A DNA stretch of 64,000 bases from Chitinophagaceae bacterium (GTDB lineage Bacteria > Bacteroidota > Bacteroidia > Chitinophagales > Chitinophagaceae): contig CANFKE010000008.1 in NCBI GenBank assembly GCA_947447465.1, forward strand, positions 1 to 64,000, in the 5' to 3' direction. Within the stretch, counting starts at the first letter, position 1. The number at the start of each line of letters is the position of its first letter. The notes below the pieces were generated by a model. The model worked only from the letters and a program-made list of their open reading frames with translations. It made no database searches and was not told where the DNA came from. This document shows, piece by piece, positions 46,812-55,586 of this stretch. A program made the translations under genes and the position numbers.

Positions 46812-46953
46812 TGTGGTGCAAAGGTAATACTAGTAATGGCTTTGTGATGGAATAGGGAATATGACGAGCTTTGTATTGTGGGAGATCGTGTGTATTTTGT
46901 TAAGTCCCAAGATGTTTTAGCAATATTACGTCTATATAAGTAAGCGTATCATT

Positions 46954-47688
46954 ATGAAGAAGCAACTTCCTATTCAAATAGACATTCCTCGACCCTGTAG
47001 CCAGGACTGGGATGAAATGACGCCACAGGGACAGGGGAGGCATTGCGATAGTTGCAATAAGACAGTCATTGACTTTTCTTCATGGAGCGATACTGAGTTG
47101 TTTAGCTTTTTTAATAAAAATACAGCACCTGTCTGCGGCAGGTATCTTGAATCTCAATTGAGGAGACCAATAGTTATTCCTTATCAACCACACAGTCGAT
47201 TATACAGGATGGCTGTTGCTATGGGGCTCACATTACTATTTGTACATGGGCCTGAGGTAAGGGCACAAAGCAGACCGCCGATAGTTGCCACCGATTCTCT
47301 GATCTCTGAATTGAAGGGAAATAAAACAGATTCATCAACCTCTGAGATACGAGGAACAGTTACAGACGATAAGAAGGAGCCTCTTGTGAATGCGACTGTG
47401 CAAATATTGCAAAATAGGGTATTGAAAGGAGCAACTCTTACAGATTTTGACGGTAGATATTCAATCAAAGGATTGGATAGTGGTAGCTATGATATACAGG
47501 TGAGTTATGTAGGGTATAAAACGGCAATAGTAACTAAAGTCTCTATTGCGTCATCATTCATTGTGCTGGATTTTAAATTAGATATGTCGAGAAAATATGT
47601 CATGGGTGAACGAGTGGTCATCATACAACGTGATTACCCATTGATAGATAAATTTAAAGATTCTTACAAAATTCGCCCGAAGTGGTAG
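46954..47688 (+). CDS. carboxypeptidase-like regulatory domain membrane protein
   Basis: A 244-residue protein. Residues 1-55 are a cytoplasmic Cys-containing start (PRPCSQDWDEMTPQGQGRHCDSCNKTVIDFSSWSD) found on a Bacteroidota family of such proteins; the four Cys could bind a metal. One membrane helix lies near 85-105 (MAVAMGLTLLFVHGPEVRAQ). After it a CarboxypepD_reg-like beta domain runs from about 130 (EIRGTVTDDKKEPLVNATVQI, GATLTDFDGRYSIKGLDSGSY) to about 205. Function unknown, perhaps envelope assembly. Confidence 0.82.
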   Translation: MKKQLPIQIDIPRPCSQDWDEMTPQGQGRHCDSCNKTVIDFSSWSDTELFSFFNKNTAPVCGRYLESQLRRPIVIPYQPHSRLYRMAVAMGLTLLFVHGPEVRAQSRPPIVATDSLISELKGNKTDSSTSEIRGTVTDDKKEPLVNATVQILQNRVLKGATLTDFDGRYSIKGLDSGSYDIQVSYVGYKTAIVTKVSIASSFIVLDFKLDMSRKYVMGERVVIIQRDYPLIDKFKDSYKIRPKW

Positions 47689-47691
47689 CAG

Positions 47692-47991
47692 TTATTGTAT
47701 GATATTAAATACCACAAATACCGTTGTAATGAACAATGTGAGCAGACCGGTAAGAAATACATAATCTGCTATGCTTTCGAAGAGTGCAGACCGGCTGGTC
47801 TTGCTTCTGATTGATAAGAATGACAGCAGACAACTGGATATGAACAAAAACATGGAAAGAGCGGTACACTCATCTATGAACGATCGTTCACTCAGTTTCA
47901 GTGCTTTTAAAGAAATGAATACCACAAAGCATAATCCAAAGAGGTTTGAAGAGGTATTCAGGATGTGGGGTGATTTGTTGTCTTTTGACAT
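47692..47991 (-). CDS. small three-helix membrane protein
   Basis: A 99-residue protein with three hydrophobic segments (LFGLCFVVFISLKAL, ALSMFLFISSCLLSFLSI and ADYVFLTGLLTLFITTVFVVFNII) and a polar start. It is convergent with the preceding gene (3 bp gap). No family recognised. Kept as a gene because the hydrophobic pattern and the absence of other candidates in the gap support it. Confidence 0.6.
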   Translation of the reverse strand: MSKDNKSPHILNTSSNLFGLCFVVFISLKALKLSERSFIDECTALSMFLFISSCLLSFLSIRSKTSRSALFESIADYVFLTGLLTLFITTVFVVFNIIQ

Positions 47992-48126
47992 TTTTTGATA
48001 TTGTTCTATAAAGTTAGTGACCCCCTTTTTGTTCCGGTGTTAAAATAGTCTTATAGTATAACCTCAGTTATAATTGACCATGCTCCAATTCAAGGCTAAC
48101 TATTTGTAAAAAATAATATTCATTTC

Positions 48127-48160
48127 GGGTTACCTTTTTAAATGGCAGGTATCAATATTC
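48127..48160 (+). promoter_or_regulatory. shared upstream element of the small lipoprotein family (copy 1)
   Basis: GGGTTACCTTTTT begins at 48127, and TATCAATATTC begins at 48150, exactly 23 bp later; the ATG is at 48184. The same arrangement with the same 23-bp distance occurs upstream of 48594 and of the gene at 62824. The geometry is that of a -35/-10 pair, but the boxes do not match TTTG/TAnnTTTG. Confidence 0.65.
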
Positions 48161-48183
48161 GAACCATTTAAAACACATAAATT

Positions 48184-48423
48184 ATGAAATTAGTTAAACT
48201 AAGCGTTCTTGCACTTGCAATGGGACTTTTTGTAGCTTCTTGCGGCAACGGAAATGGTGATGCACCTAAAACAGATACTGCAACACCACCTCCAGCTGCT
48301 CCGCCAGCAACACCACCACCGGCTGATACGACAGCAAAACCTGCGGACACTACAAAGCCGGCTGATGCTGCTAAGCCTGCTGATGTTAAAATGGAAGAAA
48401 AGAAAGAAGAAAAGAAGAAATAG
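48184..48423 (+). CDS. small Pro/Ala/Lys-rich lipoprotein (family member 1)
   Basis: A 79-residue protein: signal peptide with lipobox (MKLVKLSVLALAMGLFVASC, Cys 20), then a low-complexity region rich in Pro, Ala, Thr, Asp (TPPPAAPPATPPPADTTAKP) and a Lys/Glu tail ending EEKKEEKKK. It shares its first 20 residues and overall design with the genes at 48594 and 62606. The mature chain is likely disordered and tethered to the envelope; role unknown. Confidence 0.8.
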   Translation: MKLVKLSVLALAMGLFVASCGNGNGDAPKTDTATPPPAAPPATPPPADTTAKPADTTKPADAAKPADVKMEEKKEEKKK

Positions 48424-48446
48424 TAGATTTTTGCTACATATTTAAA

Positions 48447-48480
48447 TGGAAAGTCATCCATGCTTATGGGTGACTTTTTC
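48447..48480 (+). terminator. intrinsic terminator after small lipoprotein 1
   Basis: AAAGTCATCC pairs with GGGTGACTTT around an 8-nt loop, followed by TT. Confidence 0.7.
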
Positions 48481-48538
48481 ATTGGATAACCTGCCTTTTA
48501 AGCGATTTCAAATATTTTTAAAAATATACGAAAAATTT

Positions 48539-48570
48539 GGGTTACCTTTTTTCAAATGCGGTATAAACAT
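48539..48570 (+). promoter_or_regulatory. shared upstream element of the small lipoprotein family (copy 2)
   Basis: GGGTTACCTTTTTT begins at 48539 and TATAAACATGC at 48562, again 23 bp apart; ATG at 48594. Confidence 0.65.
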
Positions 48571-48593
48571 GCATAACGTTTAAAAACAAAATT

Positions 48594-48851
48594 ATGAAAT
48601 TAGTAAAATTGAGCGTATTCGCTCTTACAATGGGTCTTTTCCTTGCATCTTGCGGTGGTGCTAAAACTGAAGAAGCTAAGACTGATTCAGCTATGGCAAC
48701 TACAGCTCCAGTTGAAGCTGCTCCAGCTCCAGCTGCTGACACAACTGCTAAGCCAGCTGCTGATACAGCTAAGCCAGCTGCTGCTGCAACTGAAGTTAAG
48801 AAGGAAGAGCCAAAGAAGGCTGAAACTAAGACTGACGCTAAGAAGAAGTAA
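48594..48851 (+). CDS. small Ala/Lys-rich lipoprotein (family member 2)
   Basis: An 85-residue protein with lipobox MKLVKLSVFALTMGLFLASC (Cys 20). The mature part reads GGAKTEEAKTDSAMATTAP then VEAAPAPAADTTAKPAADT and a Lys/Glu tail (KKEEPKKAETKTDAKKK). The N-terminal half (to residue about 40) is almost identical to the distant copy at 62606, so those two are recent duplicates. Expected to be an envelope lipoprotein with a charged, flexible tail. Confidence 0.8.
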   Translation: MKLVKLSVFALTMGLFLASCGGAKTEEAKTDSAMATTAPVEAAPAPAADTTAKPAADTAKPAAAATEVKKEEPKKAETKTDAKKK

Positions 48852-48872
48852 TTCTTACTTATCAAGTTATAA

Positions 48873-48906
48873 AAAACCATTCCGATCATTCGGAATGGTT
48901 TTTTTG
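48873..48906 (+). terminator. intrinsic terminator after small lipoprotein 2
   Basis: AAAACCATTCCGA pairs with TCGGAATGGTTTT around 2-4 nt, followed by T-run. The 250-bp gap to the next gene holds this and the hairpin at 49054. Confidence 0.85.
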
Positions 48907-49053
48907 TTTTGTGTATGTGTTCGTCTGAATTTTCGAGCGGTAATTTGGAGTCAGGGCTTAGAGATGTGCAAAATATCTGTAGGTGTATTTCAAAGAAAGA
49001 TGCCCGGGGGTTACTGCTGCGGACAGAGGTATTATTGAGTATTTATATATGTA

Positions 49054-49085
49054 GAAAAGCCATTCCCTTTCAGGAATGGCTTTTA
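49054..49085. terminator. terminator of the large M1 peptidase gene (bidirectional)
   Basis: AAAAGCCATTCC pairs with GGAATGGCTTTT around 6 nt, flanked by T-runs on both strands; on the minus strand it lies 20 bp after the stop at 49105. Confidence 0.8.
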
Positions 49086-49104
49086 GATGATATCGGATAA
49101 TAGA

Positions 49105-52100
49105 TTAAAATGCCCTGTTGATGCCTATCACGTATCTGTAAGCAAAATATTGCGGATTGCTGTAAGGCGTACGGTTGACAAAGAATGGCAGATCTACACG
49201 GATGGTAAGTGGTTTTGCTTTTTCAAAAACACCCCAGTTCTTGACCGTAAAAGCAAATCCCAGACCTGCGTCCATGCGCACGTCGCTCCACATATTAGAA
49301 GGTACTATGTTGTAAACATTAGATGCAGAGAAATAGCTCAATTGCATAATGCCTGCGTCTGCAAATGCATAAGCATTGATGTGCAGCCAGTTGCGGAACA
49401 GGCGTGGACGGTAAGGGAAGTAGTTCTCAAAGCCTATTTCCATATTTACAGCGGCACCACTTCTTCCTTTATAGCTTTCCATTACTGTGCCATTGCGTTC
49501 GTCGGGTGTATTGTAGCCGGCATAACCGCGAAGGTTCAATCCTCCACCTTGTTGGAAATGATTCATATCGTAGCGGGAGATGCCACCCCAATCATCAGGC
49601 ACGAATCCTTTGCTGCGGGTGTATTTATTTTCCAGCAGATCTTCAGGACTTCCGCCTGCCAGGTAGAGCAAACTTTCGCCAGGAAATCTGTTGCCCATAC
49701 CATAGCGCCCGAAAACACGCGTGCGTACCTCCAACTTCTTTATATAATTTGTGTTGATAGACTCTAACTGAGCATAAGAATAGTTAGAAGGCGTGCTGTT
49801 GCCATTGAGTATAGGTGCTCTCAGACTGAGCGTATATCGGCCTGCACCGTGCATGTAGTTGTAACTATGTGTCCATGCCAGATTGATTGATGTGTTAGGT
49901 CTTGACCAAGTGCTGGTAAAGTCGAGCGGGGTAATGAGGTAATTAGTATCCTGTGCATCCTGCATCCACATGCTCTGTACATATCCCTGTATGAGGTTCT
50001 TGTCGCTTTGCATCCAGTTAAAGCCACCTCTCTGATACCAGATGCCATCAATGAAACGGCTGTTGATCTGCATAGCCAGCTTAGGGTAGTTGCGGCTGAC
50101 CGGAGAAATATAATTGAACGAGTAATGAACCGGAGCGTAGGTTCTGTAAGGTCCGTCGCCCTTGTAAGACAGATAGGCATCTTCCTGCAATACGTGTGTG
50201 TTCCACCAGATGCTTGCATCCAGTTTGTATAGGGTAAACATATAGTCGCCTTCTACATGAGCGCCTGCTTTTATTCCATCTATAGGGTTCCACCAAACGT
50301 CAGGGCGAACATATAGCCTATATTTTCGTCTGTCATATTGTTCATTGAGACCGCCATCTAATGTGGCTCTCACTGCACCTTTGCAACCCAACAGTCCTTT
50401 GCGGCGGTAATTGTCCACCTCATTTCTGTCCGTGAGTCTGAAGGATGTATCTATCTGAACACTCCTGACTCCTCCTGGCACTGCTACTCTGGCGGTATAA
50501 CCGGCGTTCATCTTACCCCAGCCATACCACTTAGGCAGACTTGTTGCATTGGTCTGCTTATAAAACCAGGTGTTAGGGATGTAGAAATTAAACTTATTGC
50601 CATCTTTAGAAGTAACAGTAAAGTCAATCGGCATCTGCATGTCTCCTTTACGTTTGAAGCGAATGGCAACGCTGTCAGTGCCCTTTATCTTGCTTATCCT
50701 ACCTACGTGATAATCGAGTGTTTTGGTGGTTTCAAACCATTGGTCAAAGAACCATGACAGGTCAACATGGGTATATTGTATCATTGACGCTCTGAAATCC
50801 TCATAATAGGGATGAGCGAATTTCCACTGTTCGAAGTAGTGTTTCAGGGCATTCTGGAACAAGGAGTCGCCCAGCACATACTGCAGATTATAGAGCATAT
50901 TGGCCGTCTTATAATATACGGTACCATATCCGCCGCCATGATTCAGTGCATTGTGGAAATCATCGGAATGGGTATTGAGCGGCAGTTCATTCTGATTGAG
51001 GGCTACATAGGTATAAGGATTAGATATGTTCTTATCCAACACCAATCCCGGATCGGTAAAGTGTTTTTTATATCCCTTAGTAGGTTTTGACCCAAGAATG
51101 GTATCGCCATCGATACGCCTTAAACCCCATGCTGTAAGAAATTGAGTAAAGCCCTCGTCCATAGCAGCTCTGTAGGTCTCATTGCTGCCTACCTGTCCGT
51201 AGAACCAGTTATGGCCTATCTCGTGCACCAGCAGTCCGCGGTAACCTGGCTCTGCACCTCCGTCCATGGTTATCATAGGGTATTCCATACCGTCAGCGGC
51301 ATCTGCCGCCACGATCTTGGGGTAGCGATAGCGTCCTATATCCTGCGAAAAGGTTTTGATGATGCTGGTAATATAGTCGGGTGCATTCTGCCAGCGTGCG
51401 GCATGAGGCTCCTGTACAATGGCCACACACTCGATCCCGTTCCAGTAGGCAGTACCTATGCGGTATGAAGGGTCGCCGGTAAAGGCAAAGTCATGTACAT
51501 TATTCGCTATAAAATGCCATTTTTTACGTTCACCTTTTATATAAGGAGTAATAACAGAGGGTGCTTCATCCCATTTCTTATCTTTAAAATTTTTGATGTC
51601 CAGTTTTGCTCGCAGGTCGGCAGGTAATACCTCATTTCTGTTCTGTAATTCTCCCGATGCTTCTACTACATAGTTAGAGGGGAAATCGAGTGTTACATCA
51701 TACACGCCGTAGTCGCCATAGAACTCCTTGTTGAGGTGCTGATAGGTGTCCCAGCCATGCATGCGGTCATATACCGATACTTTAGGAAACCACTGACAAC
51801 CATTATAATGTTTGAATCCCCAGGCATCATACATCTTCATGCGGCGACGTGTCTGTCCTTTATCATAATAAGTATTGAATCCCATTTTGATAGTGATCTT
51901 TCCTCCCGGTCTCAGAGGTTCGCTCAGATATACTTTCATTATGGTATTGTCCAGTTCGGTCTTTGCTGCCGAGCCATTTACCAGTACATTTTCTATGACA
52001 ATACCCAATCCCGCAGCTTCTTTTTCGCCATAACCGGGGTCGCTTTTGTTGAGTTTTTCCAGTTTGCCCAAATAAGAACCTTTGATAAAGGCATTCTGAT

Positions 52101-52365
52101 ACAAATGGAAATAAACATATTGTAAGGTGTCGGGAGAATTATTCCAGTAGGTAAGCTCCTCCTGTCCTTCTACTCTGTCATCTTCTTCATGAATAGTAGC
52201 ATTGATATTATAGGCTACATCCTGCTGCCAATAAGCTTTATCGGGCATCCGGTTTTGCCAGTAATGTTCATTTGCTGAATTTCTATAAACATTGTCGTGC
52301 CATTGCGCCGACGCCGACAATACAGACAGGATACAGGTGAAGGAAAACAAAGTAAACAACCTCAT
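49105..52365 (-). CDS. large exported M1 family metallopeptidase
   Basis: A 1086-residue protein. I start at 52365 (MRLFTLFSFTCILSVLSASAQ, signal peptide); the upstream ATG at 52575 lies inside a divergent gene. The N-terminal region (to about 270) is an M1-type beta domain, followed by the zinc site LLVHEIGHNWFYGQVGSNE (about 378-396) and EGFTQF with the third ligand. GAMEN-type exopeptidase motif is replaced by DGGAEPG. The last 400 residues are beta-rich (YKLDASIWWNTHVLQEDAYL) and look like a separate surface domain with no sorting tail. Substrate unknown. Confidence 0.9.
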   Translation of the reverse strand: MRLFTLFSFTCILSVLSASAQWHDNVYRNSANEHYWQNRMPDKAYWQQDVAYNINATIHEEDDRVEGQEELTYWNNSPDTLQYVYFHLYQNAFIKGSYLGKLEKLNKSDPGYGEKEAAGLGIVIENVLVNGSAAKTELDNTIMKVYLSEPLRPGGKITIKMGFNTYYDKGQTRRRMKMYDAWGFKHYNGCQWFPKVSVYDRMHGWDTYQHLNKEFYGDYGVYDVTLDFPSNYVVEASGELQNRNEVLPADLRAKLDIKNFKDKKWDEAPSVITPYIKGERKKWHFIANNVHDFAFTGDPSYRIGTAYWNGIECVAIVQEPHAARWQNAPDYITSIIKTFSQDIGRYRYPKIVAADAADGMEYPMITMDGGAEPGYRGLLVHEIGHNWFYGQVGSNETYRAAMDEGFTQFLTAWGLRRIDGDTILGSKPTKGYKKHFTDPGLVLDKNISNPYTYVALNQNELPLNTHSDDFHNALNHGGGYGTVYYKTANMLYNLQYVLGDSLFQNALKHYFEQWKFAHPYYEDFRASMIQYTHVDLSWFFDQWFETTKTLDYHVGRISKIKGTDSVAIRFKRKGDMQMPIDFTVTSKDGNKFNFYIPNTWFYKQTNATSLPKWYGWGKMNAGYTARVAVPGGVRSVQIDTSFRLTDRNEVDNYRRKGLLGCKGAVRATLDGGLNEQYDRRKYRLYVRPDVWWNPIDGIKAGAHVEGDYMFTLYKLDASIWWNTHVLQEDAYLSYKGDGPYRTYAPVHYSFNYISPVSRNYPKLAMQINSRFIDGIWYQRGGFNWMQSDKNLIQGYVQSMWMQDAQDTNYLITPLDFTSTWSRPNTSINLAWTHSYNYMHGAGRYTLSLRAPILNGNSTPSNYSYAQLESINTNYIKKLEVRTRVFGRYGMGNRFPGESLLYLAGGSPEDLLENKYTRSKGFVPDDWGGISRYDMNHFQQGGGLNLRGYAGYNTPDERNGTVMESYKGRSGAAVNMEIGFENYFPYRPRLFRNWLHINAYAFADAGIMQLSYFSASNVYNIVPSNMWSDVRMDAGLGFAFTVKNWGVFEKAKPLTIRVDLPFFVNRTPYSNPQYFAYRYVIGINRAF

Positions 52366-52471
52366 AATTAAAATTTGGGTTAAAAATAGAATATTATCGG
52401 GTAACCCCACATCACCCAATAGCGCTATCTTATTTATGGCATATCTAAGTATATTTGGTAAAACCATTTTT

Positions 52472-52804
52472 ATGATCGACGCACAGCTCATCACCACATC
52501 AACTTCCCTTGAAGGGTACCGTATTGTTAGCCACCATGGAGTGGTAAGAGGTATTACGGTTCGCTCGCGCAGCATCTTTGGTAATTTTGCCGGTGGACTA
52601 CAAGCTATTGTTGGCGGAAAGCTATCGATATATGTAAAGTTGTGTGAAGATACCCGTCAGGAGGCGTTTGCATTAATGGTAGAACATGCCGAAGAAGCCG
52701 GGGCCAATGCCATCATTAATATGCGCTATGATGCCAATGAAGTAATGACCGGGATTACAGAAGTGCTGGCCTATGGTACTGCTGTGAGGGTGGAGAAGAT
52801 TTGA
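52472..52804 (+). CDS. YbjQ family protein
   Basis: A 110-residue protein. I start at 52472 (MIDAQLITTSTSLEGYRIVS) and not at the upstream in-frame ATG at 52292, which would run over the divergent peptidase start. The sequence IVSHHGVVRGITVRSRSIFGNFAGGLQAI and EEAGANAIINMRYD is the YbjQ/heavy-metal-binding-domain pattern. The family forms ring-like oligomers; function is not established. Confidence 0.87.
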   Translation: MIDAQLITTSTSLEGYRIVSHHGVVRGITVRSRSIFGNFAGGLQAIVGGKLSIYVKLCEDTRQEAFALMVEHAEEAGANAIINMRYDANEVMTGITEVLAYGTAVRVEKI

Positions 52805-52811
52805 CCAGTAT

Positions 52812-53291
52812 TTATTTAGTATACCCTAATGTCTCATACCACGCCTTCGAAGGCCTGTTAGTCGGATAACCATGTTCTGCCCTAAATGCTTTTCGTTCGG
52901 CCGTAAAATCCCACCAATTCTTGCTTGTATCTCTGTGGTTGGCATAGTGCACTACCAGTCGGCATTGGTCTTCAACGCAGGGATCTATCCAATAGCCGCA
53001 ATGGGTTTCTAATTCATCTATCAGTGTGGGGCCATCTTTGTGCTTCAATGAGTCAATTGTATAGTACCCTATTGAAATAAGGTCTTCAGCAAATTTGATA
53101 CCGACAGAAGGTATGGATTGGAATACAATGAGTGCATTGATCTCCATAGCCCGATGTTGAGGTACATTTAGTATGGCGCATATTTCAGTCGTGCTCAACA
53201 TCGATAGGTCGCTCATCCTAATTTTTGCAGCCCTAAGTTGAGCTTTTTCTTCAACGGTAAGCGGTGTTTTGATGGTCTTTTTAGTTGCCAT
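52812..53291 (-). CDS. Cdd1-like helix-hairpin-helix protein
   Basis: A 159-residue protein. The middle region IPSVGIKFAEDLISIGYYTIDSLK is a helix-hairpin-helix motif, and the C-terminus (CVEDQCRLVVHYANHRDTSKNWWDFTAERKAFRAEHGYPTNRPS-type end) is characteristic of the Cdd1 / 'pathogenicity locus' family. The helix-hairpin-helix suggests nucleic acid binding. The gene is convergent with the YbjQ gene, with 7 bp between. The N-terminal 45 residues are an extension relative to short Cdd1 proteins. Confidence 0.85.
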   Translation of the reverse strand: MATKKTIKTPLTVEEKAQLRAAKIRMSDLSMLSTTEICAILNVPQHRAMEINALIVFQSIPSVGIKFAEDLISIGYYTIDSLKHKDGPTLIDELETHCGYWIDPCVEDQCRLVVHYANHRDTSKNWWDFTAERKAFRAEHGYPTNRPSKAWYETLGYTK

Positions 53292-53450
53292 ATCAGTTAA
53301 TTATTGCAAATATCCTGAAGTTTGCGATGCGGAAGAAAATATAGTCAGGTAAAATAGCTGAAGCCCTTATTTTTCGGGTAGTACAGCAAAAATAACATGG
53401 CTACGACCCAACTAAAAAAAATCTCATTTTTCTTTTGACCTTCAAATGAT

Positions 53451-53458
53451 TATTTTTG
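53451..53458 (+). promoter_or_regulatory. -7 box for the E2 gene
   Basis: TATTTTTG matches TAnnTTTG 31 bp before the ATG at 53490. A TTTG lies only 13 bp upstream, too close for the usual -33 spacing. Confidence 0.4.
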
Positions 53459-53489
53459 CAGCGTTTTATATCAAATAACAAAAAAAATT

Positions 53490-54800
53490 ATGGCAATCGT
53501 TGACCTGGTAATGCCTAAGATGGGCGAAAGTATAATGGAAGCTACAGTGCTTAAATGGCACAAGAAAGTAGGTGACGTTATTAAAATGGACGAAACCCTG
53601 CTGGATATAGCTACCGACAAGGTAGATAGTGAAGTTCCTTCAACAGCTGCCGGTACCATCACAGAATTGCTGTTCAAAGAAAATGACGTAGTGCCGGTTG
53701 GTGCCGTTATTGCACGTATAGATGCCGGTGGCGCTGCCGCTGCACCTGCGCCGGCTGCACCTCAGGCTGCTGCTGCGCCAGCCCCTGCTGCTGTTACGGT
53801 TCATAATGCCGCGCCTGCTGCCCCTGTAGCCGCGCCTGCTGCAAGCGGTTCACGTTTCTACTCTCCGTTGGTATTGAATATTGCCGGCAAGGAAGGTATT
53901 GGCATGGCTGAATTGGAAAATGTACCCGGTACCGGCAATGAAGGCCGTGTGACCAAGAAAGATATATTGGATTATGTAGCTAACAGAGGCAATATGCCTG
54001 CCCCTGCTGCTGCGCCTGCAGTTGTTGCAGCACCTGCGGCTCCGGTTGCTGCAGCGCCTGCTGCCGCTCCGTCAGCATCTGTTCCTTCGGGTAATGTGGA
54101 GATCATAGAGATGGACCGTATGCGTAAGCTGATAGCTGATCATATGGTGCGTAGCAAGGCTACTTCTCCGCATGTCACCAGCTTTACAGAAGCTGATGTT
54201 ACCAATCTGGTTAAATGGCGTGATAAGGTGAAGGGTCCTTTCGAAAAGAAGTATGGCGAAAAGATCACGTTCACTCCAATATTCATCGAAGCTGTTGCGA
54301 GTTGCATCCGTAAGTTCCCTATGATCAATGTTAGTGTTGAGGGCGATCGCATCATCGTTAAGAAAGATGTGAACATTGGTATGGCTACCGCACTACCAAG
54401 CGGCAACCTAATCGTTCCGGTCATTAAGAACGCGGATACTAAGAATCTGATCGGTCTTTCTAAGGATGTGAATTCATTGGCCAATGCGGCACGTAACAAT
54501 AAGCTGAAGGTAGATGATACGCAGGGTGGTACATTCACACTGACTAACGTAGGTACTTTTGGTAGCCTTATGGGCACGCCTATCATCAATCAGCCACAGG
54601 TTGCTATACTTGCGGTCGGCTCTATAAAAAAGAGACCAATGGTATTGGAAACTGCTGATGGTGATGTGATCGCTGTTCGCCACATGATGTATCTGTCATT
54701 GAGCTATGATCACCGTGTTGTTGATGGTTCATTGGGTGCCAGCTTCCTTACAGCGGTGGCCAATGCATTGGAAGCATTCGATCCGAAAAGAGATATCTAA
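53490..54800 (+). CDS. dihydrolipoamide acyltransferase (2-oxoacid dehydrogenase E2)
   Basis: A 436-residue core subunit of a 2-oxoacid dehydrogenase complex. An N-terminal lipoyl domain carries the lipoylated Lys in IATDKVDSEVPS (about 39-50). After an Ala/Pro-rich linker (about 85-120) comes an E3-binding domain (YSPLVLNIAGKEGI, GTGNEGRVTKKDIL). A second Ala/Pro linker leads to the catalytic domain with SYDHRVVDGSLGASFL (about 406-421). E1 and E3 genes are not adjacent, so pyruvate, 2-oxoglutarate or branched-chain specificity cannot be decided; BkdB-like is possible. Confidence 0.93.
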   Translation: MAIVDLVMPKMGESIMEATVLKWHKKVGDVIKMDETLLDIATDKVDSEVPSTAAGTITELLFKENDVVPVGAVIARIDAGGAAAAPAPAAPQAAAAPAPAAVTVHNAAPAAPVAAPAASGSRFYSPLVLNIAGKEGIGMAELENVPGTGNEGRVTKKDILDYVANRGNMPAPAAAPAVVAAPAAPVAAAPAAAPSASVPSGNVEIIEMDRMRKLIADHMVRSKATSPHVTSFTEADVTNLVKWRDKVKGPFEKKYGEKITFTPIFIEAVASCIRKFPMINVSVEGDRIIVKKDVNIGMATALPSGNLIVPVIKNADTKNLIGLSKDVNSLANAARNNKLKVDDTQGGTFTLTNVGTFGSLMGTPIINQPQVAILAVGSIKKRPMVLETADGDVIAVRHMMYLSLSYDHRVVDGSLGASFLTAVANALEAFDPKRDI

Positions 54801-54821
54801 GCAATATCATTCATTCTTATA

Positions 54822-54861
54822 AATAAGGCCCGTGTTGTATAACACGGGCCTTATTATTTTA
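54822..54861 (+). terminator. intrinsic terminator after the E2 gene
   Basis: AATAAGGCCCGTGTT (54822-54836) pairs with AACACGGGCCTTATT (54841-54855) around 4 nt, then T-rich. Confidence 0.92.
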
Positions 54862-55586
54862 TGGATCACCACCTCAATTTTTCAATCATTTCAGGTAGCA
54901 TTGGTGTGTATTTGACTGATACTTTTTTATGAACAATACCGGGCAGGTTCTACTGTCTTTTTTGCCTGTTTTTTTACGCTAATTTGAGTAGCTTTTCGTA
55001 AGGTGCTCTCAGTTAACTTTAGCGCATAATTTACTGTATTTATTATTGATGTAACAAAAAATATTTTTACAGCAGCAATACAGATGCAACATTCTTTTCT
55101 GTGAAAAAATGAGTAAATTTACAATAGGTCTTTTACAGGTGGTCTTATTTTGGTGCTTTATATGTATGATGTGCTGAAATGCTTTCCTGTAAAGGGTTTC
55201 AGCAGTTGCTCCTATATACGGAGATGATAAAAATGAGGTTGAACTTTTTAAATTAAAGCAGGTAGTTGTTAATCAATTGTCACAGTAAGTGGAAAGGAGA
55301 AAAAAGCGATTATCAGCGCAAAGTCCACACTGTAGTTCAAACTAAACTAACAATAGCTGTTCAATTTTTTTTTTCAACAAAATGTTAGCAATTTCGTTCT
55401 CCCGAAAAAGAAACGGATGTTAACTTGAAAGGTGGCGGGAATTCGTACAGAGAATAAAAAATAAAACAGATTAAGAAGGGCCGTAAAAAGTGGCTGAAAA
55501 CAATGGATCATTTTCAGATAGTTTTCTTGTCGCTGCTACTGCCGGGTAACAAATTCAATTAACTTTGTTGAGCGTTGTTAACAAAT
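54862..55586. other. 725-bp region upstream of dnaA
   Basis: No gene of standard size. It contains a 22-codon hydrophobic ORF (55109-55177) and a nested hairpin, TGCTGAAA (55172-55179) with TTTCAGCA (55197-55204), enclosing CTTT/AAAG. It is A/T-rich and rich in short T-runs. I found no convincing cluster of DnaA boxes (TTATCCACA-like), so an origin cannot be claimed; a long dnaA leader or small RNA is possible. Confidence 0.5.

Noticed and set aside
48643-49038. Leu/Gln-rich open frame overlapping small lipoprotein 2
   Set aside because: It is a +1 frame shadow of the Ala/Lys-rich gene and lacks any signal.
48909-49100. 63-codon frame between small lipoprotein 2 and the M1 gene
   Set aside because: Lies between two terminators, has no family pattern and is not preceded by a promoter.
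54140-54589. Long minus-strand frame inside the E2 gene
   Set aside because: Shadow of a strongly biased coding region; no start context or family pattern.
54862-55586. Chromosomal origin upstream of dnaA
   Set aside because: No clear cluster of DnaA boxes or 13-mers; only generally A/T-rich. A GC-skew plot of the genome would be needed.
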